DNA from: Hypsibius dujardini
Taxonomy: Eukaryota > Tardigrada > Eutardigrada > Parachela > Hypsibiidae
NCBI GenBank assembly: GCA_001579985.1
Contig: LRSR01012762.1
Location: forward strand, 1-25,181
DNA length: 25,181 bases
Direction of reading: 5' to 3'
Shown here: in pieces, positions 1 to 8,204 of the stretch
Numbering within the stretch: position 1 is the first letter of the stretch
Layout of the letters: each line of letters starts with the position of its first letter
Made by a program: the position numbers and the translations under genes
The notes under the pieces: model-generated
Seen by the model: only the letters and a program-made list of their open reading frames with translations
Databases searched by the model: none
Told to the model about the DNA's origin: nothing

Positions 1-143
1 CTGTCTGTCTGTATGTCTGTCTGTCTGGTTATTTGTCTGTCTGTCTGTCTGTCTTCTTGCCTGGCTGTTTGTCTGTCTCTCTATCTGCCTGTCTGTCTGT
101 CTGGTTATTTGTCTGTCTGTCTGTTTGCTTGCCTGGCTGTTTG
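1..143 (+). repeat. CTGT tetranucleotide microsatellite
   Basis: Imperfect (CTGT)n interrupted by TTAT, TTGC and CTGGCTG variants. It lies directly upstream of a splice acceptor (pyrimidine run, then AG at 175-176), so it belongs to an intron of the guanylate cyclase gene. The transcript would carry CUGU repeats. Confidence 0.9.
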
Positions 144-176
144 ACAAATTTCCAACCTGAATCCCCCTCTTTTTAG

Positions 177-694
177 GCTCATGTGTGGCCGGGATTGTGG
201 GTCTGAAGATGCCTCGATACTGCCTCTTCGGAGACACCGTGCAAATTGCCATGAAAATGGAACAAAGTAGGTCCACCCACATCAAAGGCAACGGCTCCAG
301 CACAATTACTGTTGAAATTAAAAAACAGATTTTAAAATTATGTTTTGTTCTTCAGGTGGAGAACGTAAGACGAATTTCACCCGCAATTTCCAATGACTAT
401 TTTCAACATTGAAATTCCCTTAGTCTTTATCGTTTTGGTTAATGCTTTTTCAGCAATGAAAATTCAGGTGACGTTTGCTGCGAAGGAACTCCTCGACGAC
501 ATTGGCGGCTTCCAGATGCAGGAACGCGATCGAACGGTGGAATTCAAGGTTTGCAATTTTCATCCAATTCTGTCGCCCTATTTCTGCTTTTTTTTTATTA
601 CAAATAATTATTTTTTAAATTATTTTTTTTAAATATTTTTTAACTTTGACAGAACGAGGAAATCCGGACATTTTGGCTGCTCTCCGCGAAGTGA
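177..694 (+). CDS. Receptor-type guanylate cyclase, C-terminal end of the catalytic domain (partial, four exons)
   Basis: Class III guanylate cyclases convert GTP to cGMP. Exons are 177-266, 356-364, 454-548 and 653-694 (stop TGA 692-694); the 5' part lies outside the window. Exon 1 encodes the hallmark [18 protein letters not shown]. Exon 2 is only 9 nt; joining it restores codons S-G-E-P and gives MEQSGEPMKIQVT, matching the family's usual ME(S)xGEPxKIxVS segment. Exon 3 continues [13 protein letters not shown] and exon 4 gives [13 protein letters not shown]-stop, the usual end of the cyclase domain. Every intron is GT-AG. The family's DTVNxASR motif reads DTVQIAMK here: the transition-state Asn and Arg are Gln and Lys. 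The chain may therefore be weakly active, inactive or an obligate partner. The protein stops right after the domain, with no long tail. Family assignment is firm; the exact subtype is not. Confidence 0.9.
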
Positions 695-1080
695 GGAGAC
701 GCCGAATATTCGCGCCCCAACACTCCGTCCATATTGGCAGCTTTTTCGGTCTTTCTCTTCGTGGGCGTGGCTGAGGTTTATTCTCCGTAAAAAAAAAGAG
801 GAAAAATTTAAATGATAAAAAAACAATTTATTTTCCAAATTTTTCCGCGCATGTGCGAAAAAAGGGGGCGTGGTGTGAGGAAAATCATTTTATTTTTAAC
901 CAGTGCACAAAGACAATTTTTTTGGTCAGCAAGCGCGCATAGGCGGCACATGTCTTGTTTTAAAAATTTACTTCCGGTCCAGCGAATGTGCACATACATG
1001 TCTGTCTGAATTTTCGAATCTTTGTCTCGTGCTACTGCATATAAAAAATGGCACATGCTTAAACGCCGGGTCTCTCGCGG
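695..1080. other. Convergent intergenic region between the cyclase gene and the next gene
   Basis: Two genes end here tail to tail, less than 400 bp apart. TTTATT at 827-832 and at 889-894 reads AATAAA on the minus strand and could serve the minus-strand gene ending at 1081. No canonical AATAAA was found for the cyclase on the plus strand. No convincing coding exon was seen. Confidence 0.5.
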
Positions 1081-4000
1081 TCATATAAACAGGAGATCCT
1101 CAAAGATGTTAGTCAAAACTGCCGATATTTCCGCCGGATTCATCGCGGAGAAGGTTCGTGACTGCCGGAAGTAGTCATAAAAGTCCGCAACGGCCTATAT
1201 ATGAAAATTGTTCAAAATTACTGTAGATGGTTAAATAACACATTCAGATATGACAAAGCGATCAGACCCAGACGTCAACACATATAGGCACAGACAGGCC
1301 CAACGGCTCAGACACAGACGCAAACACAGGCACAGACATGTCCAACAGCCTAGACACAGACACAGACACAGACACAGACACAGATACAGACACAGACACA
1401 GACACAGACACAGACACAGACACAGACACAGAAACAGACACAGAAACAGACACAGACACAGACACAGGCACAGACACAGGCACAGACACAGACACAGACA
1501 CAATGCTTGAAATAAAAAATTAGAACAGGCATTAGAAACATAATAATACAACTGGAAGTTGTGTCTGATTTCACTCAAGTTGAAACCAAATGAAAAATAA
1601 CAGAAAATAGGAATGATATGAAATAAAAAAATTAGGTTAAGGCAAAAACAAAATGATATTTAAGTTCACGATCAACCGCATTTCATTTTATTCAAAATCC
1701 ACCTTACCTGCCGCAAATTTTCCGGACTGAAATCGTTGATCTCCGACAGCTTTAGCATTGCCTGGCTCTTTAATTTTGCCACAACGTCCACGGATGGGTC
1801 TCCTCCTGTCGTCTTCTCGAGCATAGACAAATCAGGCGTTGATGACATGAGACGAGCATGTGTGGGTTCTCCACTTCCATCGGAATTAACGCGTGCGCCA
1901 CTGATGTCCCTATGGCGGTTATATTTAAGGGGAATTCCTCCTATGTTGTTAGGATCAGCAATTGCCTCATCGAATGTAATTACGTTGGTGGACGACGAAC
2001 TCCAAACCGGAGAATGAACTCCAAGTGGAGGTTTTTGTGACGTTCTGGGAAATCTGTCGTACGGTAAAAAATCAATCCACTCTTCTGGCAGACACAGACA
2101 CAGACACAGACACGACACAGACACAGACACAGACACAGACACAGACACAGACACAGACACAGACACAGACACAGACACAGACACAGACACAGACGTGTCT
2201 TGCGTACCGCAGACGACGTCGAATGTTATCGCCATACCGCCGGCGACGGTCGTGCTGCGATTCATTCATCAACTCAGATGAGTCTAAGAGAAGACGATCA
2301 AAGACTTTTAGCTTGGCTTTGCTCAGGGGCCCGAGCCCATCCATTGATGTTCGTCTAGTCAAGTCGTCCTCCAGATCACCGGGTTCTCCAGCCAATGACT
2401 CGTCCAGCTTCCACAATGTCGGTTGCATTGTTGTTAGGTGGTCAGGTGACTCGTTCGGCACAAGACCCTCTGGATGATGAAGAAGATACAACCAGTAACT
2501 TTCTTGCGGTGAGTGCTTAGAGTCGTTAACCGTAAAATCGATGAGACCGCGAATAAACGTCGGATTTGGGAGAGCAGTGGAGCTAGGCCGCGCTTCAGCG
2601 ACGCGATTGCTGCTGAAAGAGTCATTCCGCTTGCGGACTTTCAGGGATGTTGCCGGTCTTTTGGAAGGTTCTAGCTGAAGGAAATAGGTATTCCAGAGAC
2701 CTTAGATATGTTTTAAGTCCATCAGTCAATAATTTTGCCCCTCTATCTTCTTTCCTGTCTGTCTGTCTGTCTATTCATCTGTGTGTCTATGTGTCTAGGT
2801 GTCTGTCTGTGTGTCTGTCTGTGTGTCTGTCTATATGTCTGTCTGTCTGTCTGTTTGCGTGTCAGTGTGTCTGTGTGTTTGTGTGTCTGTGTGTCTGTGT
2901 GTCTGTGTGTCTGTCTGTGCATCTGTCTGACTTTCTGTACCTTTTTGGGAGCAAACCGCGGTATGCGAACAGACGACTGCCGCTCCCGCAGCACTTTTCC
3001 CTGTACTGGATTGAGGTCCTTCTTTAACTCCACCGTATATGTGCTGTTCAGGCTCCGCTTAACCTTATCCAACTTCTCCAACTCCGCCTGCTTTTCACCC
3101 CATGTCTTCAGCCGTGCCTGAGTTTTCCGCTTCAACAGCTGATACCGCCGCTCTTGCTCAGCCTTTTCCTCCAAGCTCAAAGGACTGCGTTGCCGGGAAC
3201 GGGAACGAACCACGGGCGGCTGCACTGCTACTTCTGCCGTCTTCGCCACTGTTCGTTTCCGTGGCACCAAACCTACAGACTTCGCCCTAACTGGCACAGG
3301 TATCGCTGCCGGCTTTACCGGAGATCTCGACCCGCGGCCTTGGCCCTGTATCCTTCGGAATTCGGTAATTTCTTCCGGAAAATCATCGTCATTGTCAGAG
3401 GCGTATTTAGATTTACGTACACGAGCCAGCTGAAAACAGAAAAATTACAATTTAAAGAAAGCTAACTCTATGTCTGGGTGTCTGACGCGACTCTTTTTAT
3501 TATTCGTCTGTCTGCCTACCTGCCTATCTCGCTGTTTATCTGTTTGTCTGTCTGTTTGTCAGCCGGGTTGTCTGCCTGTCTGCCTGTCTGCCGGTCTTAA
3601 TGTATGTCTGTGTGTCTGTGTGTCTGTGTGTCTGTCTGTGTGTCTGTGTGTCTGTCTAGCTGTCTGTCAGTCTGTCTGCATCTGTCTAGTTTTCTCTCTA
3701 TTTGAGTTTTGCTTTCTGTCTGTAAGTATCGTACTACCTGCTTTTCAGGCAGCTTGGCCTTCAGCGGCGGGATTGTTTTCTTGATGATAATTTCAGGCGG
3801 TTTCACCGCCGCTTCCGTTGAACTCTTCGGTAAAGCCCTTGGTTTAAAGGATTGTCTCTCGAGATGTCCAGCAGACTTTTCGTTAGTCGTCGTCTTCACT
3901 TTCGCCACTTTGTCTGTATTCCCCTTCCCCGGCATCGTAGCCTTCGGTTTCTCGATAACCTTCAATTTCGGCTTCGGAATCACGACTCTCGACTTCGGTG

Positions 4001-4909
4001 GCAAGTTTAAAGCTGGCACAATCTGTCGCTGATTCAACAAATCAACTGGCTTCGCCAAGGGTAAAACCAGGTTGGCCACAGACATCGTACGAGGCTTGGA
4101 AATCCGAGCGATCTCCTCTAGGTCTTGTCTGTCTGACGGTTCGTTTTGGTCTGGCAGCGAGCCGAGGGACGACCTCACAGACAGCTCACCCGACGGCTGG
4201 GCACTTTCCGGTCGACTGTCCTGAAGCACCGAGATTCTGTCCATTTCGTTTGGCGAGTCGTGTCTGGATCGGTTGGCATTGCCTGGATCGTTCCGCAAAG
4301 ACGAATTCCGGCGTACCGACTGTTGTGGTCGGTCAGATGCGTCAGCGTCTGATCTTTGAGATAGCTCCGTGACGTTTTCTGAAGGAGCAGGAGACGCGGG
4401 GGTCGAGCCACGACGGGGGGATGATGGAATGTCTGCGACAGCTGCTTCCCGTTCTCCAAGCTTAGGCCCGTCTGTGTTGGAAATGTACAATTCATTTCGC
4501 GTCAATGACGGCATGCGGGGAGGAAGAACTGGTGGTGGGCCATCCGAGAAGTACTCCGAGATTGGAAAGATGTCAATGTCTCGATGACCGGGTAAGGCTT
4601 TCAAATCTGTAAATCCAGGCATTCCTTTTGGGTTGGCTGATTGTTTCATGTGAGCCATGTTATTTAACCTCAGTCTTGCGTCTGTGTCTGTCTGTTTGTC
4701 TGTGTCTGTGTCTGTGTCTGTGTCTGTGTCTGTGTCTGTGTCTGTGTCTGTGTCTGTGTCTGTGTCTGTGCGTATACCTGCGTTGACGTCTGGGTATAAT
4801 CACTTTACAATTCCTGGATGTGTTGTTTTGTGTCTTGCTTACCTTTGGGGGAACCCTCAAAGTCGTCTTCATAGTCCGACGGCACCTCGTCTCCCGAGGA
4901 GTTGGACAT
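1081..4909 (-). CDS. Unrecognised 797-aa low-complexity/coiled-coil protein, six exons
   Basis: Exons (minus order): 4909-4843, 4681-3738, 3429-2941, 2674-2208, 2053-1708, 1161-1081. All phases agree and the total is 798 codons with stop. The protein starts MSNSSGDEVPSDYEDDFEG, an acidic YEDDFE-type start seen in several ciliary or centrosomal proteins (an analogy only). Exon 2 is Ser/Pro/Arg-rich and probably disordered, with a PPPVLPPRMP stretch. Exon 3 has a charged helix likely to be coiled coil (EEKAEQERRYQLLKRK). Exon 4 holds the most fold-like part (PNPTFIRGLIDFTVNDSKH, then SYWLYLLHHPEG). No family was recognised. The intron 1 acceptor lies inside a CAGACA repeat without a pyrimidine tract. 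Exon 6 rests on a strong CAG|GTAAGG donor at 1707 and a matching phase-0 acceptor; without that splice the protein would end at 1672 after RWILNKMKCG. Its start lies 464 bp from the 3' end of the coiled-coil gene on the same strand. Confidence 0.72.
1339..1502. repeat. CAGACA hexanucleotide microsatellite (intron 5)
   Basis: Long (CAGACA)n on the plus strand with a few GGCACA/GAAACA variants. It lies in intron 5 of the 797-aa gene. Open frames on both strands here (polySV, polyVC, polyDT, polyRH) are simple-repeat artefacts. Confidence 0.9.
2088..2195. repeat. CAGACA hexanucleotide microsatellite (intron 4)
   Basis: About 17 units of CAGACA on the plus strand, with one single-base deletion near 2112. 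It fills most of intron 4 (2054-2207). The sense transcript carries UGUCUG repeats just inside the 5' splice site. Confidence 0.9.
2755..2935. repeat. CTGT/GTGTCT microsatellite (intron 3)
   Basis: Mixed CTGT and GTGTCT repeat on the plus strand in intron 3 (2675-2940), immediately beside the donor of exon 3. The sense transcript carries CAGACA-type repeats. Confidence 0.9.
3503..3690. repeat. CTGT/GTGTCT microsatellite (intron 2)
   Basis: Imperfect CTGT, CTGC and GTGTCT repeats in intron 2 (3430-3737) of the 797-aa gene. Orientation is the same as in introns 1 and 3. Confidence 0.88.
4684..4770. repeat. TGTGTC microsatellite (intron 1) abutting a splice acceptor
   Basis: About 12 units of TGTGTC on the plus strand. 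On the sense (minus) strand each unit contains CAG. The last CAG before exon 2 (acceptor AG at 4683-4682) is the only tested acceptor compatible with the phase left by exon 1, so the repeat seems to supply the 3' splice site. Confidence 0.8.
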
Positions 4910-5372
4910 TTTTTAAAATTGACCAAAACAAAAGTAGTGACTTTGAGCGAAACTACTGTAATATGGAAGAAAAATGAACTGCAAATAAAAATATTCCTCA
5001 TAAAATTGAGTTCAGGTAATCAGGGCAGTAAATGCGTATCTGTATGGAGTCGATAGCGACGGCGTGAAGGAAAAATCGATCAGCAGCAGTGGTGGGGTTT
5101 TCGAACAGCGCGACATCTACCTGTCTGTGCCTACTAGTGCCTACTGAACACAAGTCTTTTCGTCATTATTCTACGACGCGATCGATTGTTATTCAATTCC
5201 CGCGTTTCTCACACAGACAGAATCGAATTGCAACAACCATTTTCAACCAGTTTCAAAACAGCTACGCACTACATCCAGTTACGATCGTGCAAAAAGAGTC
5301 TGGAAAGAAAAATCTCTATGAACGCGGAAGTGCGGGAAAGTAGAGGCGGAGAAAGTGAATGCGTCCACCAGA

Positions 5373-5742
5373 TCAGACACCAAACACCGCCATCATCTGT
5401 TGGGATTCGGCGGCCTCGCTCATGTTCAGTTGCTGCTCCAGGTGGTCAATTCGAGCTTTCAATTCGTTGATGGTCTTCGTCTGACTGGCGAACTGCTGAT
5501 CAATGAGGATGAGCTGTAACACAAGTAAAGGAGCAGGTCAAGCACGACGTCTGTCTGTCGGTGTGCTTTTACGACTTCACATTTGTCTATCTGTCTGGTT
5601 AACTACCTCCCTGTCACCCTGCTTGCCTGTCTTTCTGTCTATCTGTCTGTCTGTTTGTCTGTTTGTCTGTCTGTATGTCTGTCTGTCTGTCTGTCTGTCC
5701 GTCTGCCTGCCTGCCTGCCTGCCTGCCTGCTTGTCTGTCCGT

Positions 5743-5775
<33 letters not shown>

Positions 5776-7318
5776 TGTCTGTCTTGCTGGCTGTCTCCTC
5801 TGACAATCAGTCTACTAGGTAGCATACCTGCTGACGCAGCATCATGTTCTCCTGCCCTCGCAGGCCATCATACGTGGCTCGGTTCTCCAGGATCGCTCCA
5901 TCCTGTGAAAAGGAAAAATGAGGTGATAGACGGCAGATGGACACGCGCGGACAACGGCTAAAACTCGCAACACGGACATACTCGCAGGTTCAGGAGCTCC
6001 CTAATCTGATCCTCCCCGGGCGTGAGATTCACCTGCAAACAAAGAAGTTAACCGTGGATCGCGCAGTACTCAACTGCAGCGATACTAAGTCCCAAACAGA
6101 CATGGATTCGAACGGAAACGCACCTGTATGGCTAGAGTGTCGATTGAGACCTGCTGAGCAGCAAACACACGCCGCAGCTCGACGTTTTCGGTCTCCTGCT
6201 TTTGCATGTTCTGCAGCATCATGTCCATCTGCCGTTCCAGCTTGTCGATCCTCGCATCCTGGCTCTGGATCTTCGCGCCCCATTTCTTGATCTGCCAAAG
6301 AAAATAAATTTAATTTCAGCTGCGGCAGTGAAGAGCTGAAAAATGTGGCAAACTGGAAGCTAGTATTATTTCAGTATAGTTAAAAGATATTATATATACA
6401 TATATTAATTATATTTATAGATATTATTTATTGTTATTTACTAATACTCTTTTTATCAATTGTTTTATTTAAATGTGGCAAACTCGAAGCTAGTATTATT
6501 TCAGTATAGTTAGAAGATATTATATATATATAGAATAATTATATTTATAGATATTATTTATTGTTATTTACTGATATACTTTTTATTAATTATTTTATTT
6601 AAAGTGACCAGCTAAAATAGAAACTGTTATTTAAAAGCGCCCAATACACATGATCAATATATTTAATTGAAGATCCTATTTTTAATGCTGAAAATGAAAA
6701 AATGCCAAAAAAGGAATGACCAAATTTTCATCATTGAAAATGGGATTTTTAATTAAATATATTGATAATGTGTACTGGGCGCTCTTAAAAAATAATTTCT
6801 ATTTTAGCTTGTGACTTTAAATAACACAGTTATTAAAAAGAGTATATCAGTAAATAACAATAAATAATATCTATAAATTTAAATATTATCTCTCAATAAA
6901 TAACAATACCTACTAAATATAATTATTATATATATATATATAATATCAATAAAAAATAAACGATAAATAATATCTTTTAACTATACTGAGGCAACACTAG
7001 CTTCGAGCGTTTTAGGCATTTTTCAAGTAAAATTAGTAATAATTAATTTATTCATCTAAATTTAAATATCATTTAAATACATATTGTCTACTCGCAAGCA
7101 TTCAATAAATAAGTTGCAGACTTACTCGGTTGGTGAGATGGTTCATCACCGCGCGCACTTCCTCCGCCATTGGCTGCGCCGCCAAAGCGACTTCCTGTGG
7201 CAGTAATGCTGTCTCTTGGCCACCTTCAAATTCCTCAGCCATTTTGGCCTTCTCCGCTTCCTGCTGACGGTATTTATTTAGCAACCCCAATTGCCTCCTA
7301 TTACGTTGCTTTAGCGGC
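5373..7318 (-). CDS. Coiled-coil protein, 5'-truncated paralogue (copy 1)
   Basis: Exons (minus order): about 7318-7126, 6291-6124, 6032-5982, 5902-5828, 5513-5373 (stop TGA). Joins are phase 0 and match the intact paralogue at 11968-14567 exon for exon. The protein is mostly amphipathic helix rich in Gln, Glu, Lys and Leu, for example ARIDKLERQMDMMLQNMQ and INELKARIDHLEQQL, and ends MMAVFGV. The family was not recognised; coiled-coil assembly is inferred. Relative to the paralogue it lacks the start exon and the true left edge of exon 2: homology stops in KYRQQE and continues into unrelated open sequence. Exon 3 lacks seven residues, exactly one heptad. No initiator ATG is visible in the copy itself. 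An acceptor at 7319-7320 has the phase needed to join the MIC19-like exons upstream (see findings). It could instead be a pseudogene, although all remaining exons are open with intact splice sites. Confidence 0.7.
5583..5795. repeat. CTGT/CTGC microsatellite in intron 5 of copy 1
   Basis: Long CTGT tract that changes into CTGC blocks (about 5701-5770) and back. The equivalent tract in the paralogue (12179-12243) is pure CTGT/TTGT and much shorter, so the CTGC part expanded after the duplication. Confidence 0.9.
6337..7025. mobile_element. AT-rich foldback (MITE-like) element in intron 2 of copy 1
   Basis: Near-palindromic 689-bp element. Its left end (TGAAAAATG, then GAAGCTAGT and CAGTATAGTTAAAAGATATT) recurs inverted at the right end. 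Internal arms also pair, for example AGCGCCCAATACACATGATC near 6637 with its inverse near 6770. In this copy about 130 bp of the left arm is duplicated in tandem (starts at 6344 and 6474). No transposase is present. The target-site duplication is not clear. Confidence 0.75.
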
Positions 7319-7520
7319 CTGCCTTGTTACCGAGGTAAAGAACTTAAGGAAGGGTGGGGTTCATTTTTCATCTGCATATCCTAATTTCAGTGCCAACGTC
7401 TGGGGCGAAGCTCTTTCCCCATTGGTTGAAAGTTCCATGCAGGTGTCTTTCAACGCAATGCGGTAGGCAAATCTCGATCCACGAGGTTCCCCGCTGAGGA
7501 ACTGCCCCGACGGTTGGGCG
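7297..7520. repeat. Homologous block shared with 15447-15660
   Basis: Both copies contain GGCCTGCCTTGTTACCGAGG followed by AAGGAAGGGTGG, then similar CATAT, GCCAACG and GAAGCTCT stretches. The block is part of the segmental duplication. In unit 1 it directly abuts the broken exon of the coiled-coil gene, marking a deletion junction near 7290. Minus-strand open frames in the two blocks share a weak pattern (NGxRASxxxLAxKL), but no gene was recognised. Confidence 0.7.
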
Positions 7521-7550
7521 AAAGTTAACCAAACTAATTCGGATTTTAGT

Positions 7551-7620
7551 GCTACGCGAGTCAAGCCATTTAGCTCGTTCAATAGACGAAAGCCGAGGTA
7601 AATAGCTTGACTCGGGTAGC
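7551..7620. other. Hairpin, 22-bp arms
   Basis: GCTACGCGAGTCAAGC at 7551 pairs with GCTTGACTCGGGTAGC ending at 7620, separated by a loop of about 26 nt. A related hairpin at the corresponding place in unit 2 (16588-16671) shares CGAGTCAAGCCA and GCTCGTTC. Confidence 0.7.
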
Positions 7621-7766
7621 GCTATCTTGCAGTTATGTGAGTGTTCGATTTCGAAGGAGGAATGATTGATTGCCTGAATTACATTATATAAAATGCCTAT
7701 TTGCCTGCCTGCCCTCCTGCCTGGGTGTCTACCTATCGGTCTGTCGCTCTGTATGTCGCTCTGTCT

Positions 7767-7850
7767 GTGTCCATCTCGGCGCGAGACATCAACTCCTGCA
7801 AGCTACTGATCCCCGGGGAGCTCTCCAAGCACGCCGTCTCTAAGGGCACC
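7767..7850 (+). pseudogene. Histone H2B fragment (about 28 residues)
   Basis: Translates as VSISARDINSCKLL followed by IPGELSKHAVSKGT. This is the conserved last part of the H2B histone fold and the start of its C-terminal helix (family pattern: ISxREIxTAxxLLLPGELxKHAVSEGT). The rest of H2B is absent: the left flank is a CTGT-type repeat, and the frame runs to a stop at 7863 in unrelated sequence. It cannot make a histone and is a relic inserted between the MIC19-like exons and the coiled-coil exons. Confidence 0.82.
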
Positions 7851-8009
7851 AGATGTACAGACATATAGAAGACAGACATGACACATAGATAGAAGACAGA
7901 AATACCGACAAAGAGATGCACAGTAGAGTAGAGCACAGGCACACACTAGGCAGACAGATAAGATAGATTGGCAGACACAGATAGACACCTGTCAATCAAG
8001 CAATCTACC

Positions 8010-8155
8010 TACAACTGTCCCCACTTCAATCAATCAATCGATGACAATGACTGCTTCATATTTGCAGCTTGCACCAAGAACTCATTTCCCGTCAATCAAC
8101 CAATCCACCAACTGTCCCCGCTTCAATCAATCAATCAATTTATCAATCGACGACA
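8010..8155. repeat. Degenerate tandem repeat rich in TCAATCAA
   Basis: Two copies of a segment containing ACTGTCCCC(A/G)CTTCAATC, then a (TCAA) run, GA(T/C)GACAA and GACTGCTT. A third partial copy lies at about 8692-8737 in intron 1 of the MIC19-like gene (CCGTCAATCAACCAATC, then ACAACTGTC). Confidence 0.7.
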
Positions 8156-8204
8156 ACGACTGCTTGAATTTTTCATATCTCGAATGAATGCCAGCCGAAC
8201 TCAC

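Noticed and set aside
1085-1160. Possible plus-strand exon (MLVKTADISAGFIAEK)
   Set aside because: The minus strand gives a phase-compatible final exon for the 797-aa gene with a proper acceptor and stop. The plus-strand reading has no partner exons.
1231-1578. Long open frames on both strands made of SV, VC, LC, DT or RH repeats
   Set aside because: They are translations of the CAGACA microsatellite in all frames and lie in an intron of the minus-strand gene.
2054-2084. Starting exon 5 of the 797-aa gene at the first AG after the microsatellite (PEEWIDFLPYD)
   Set aside because: That acceptor gives the wrong phase with the exon 4 donor. The acceptor 31 nt further on (gacag|attt), after a T-rich tract, restores the frame.
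7733-7942. Minus-strand frame over the H2B fragment
   Set aside because: It is the antisense of the H2B-like sequence and has no features of its own.
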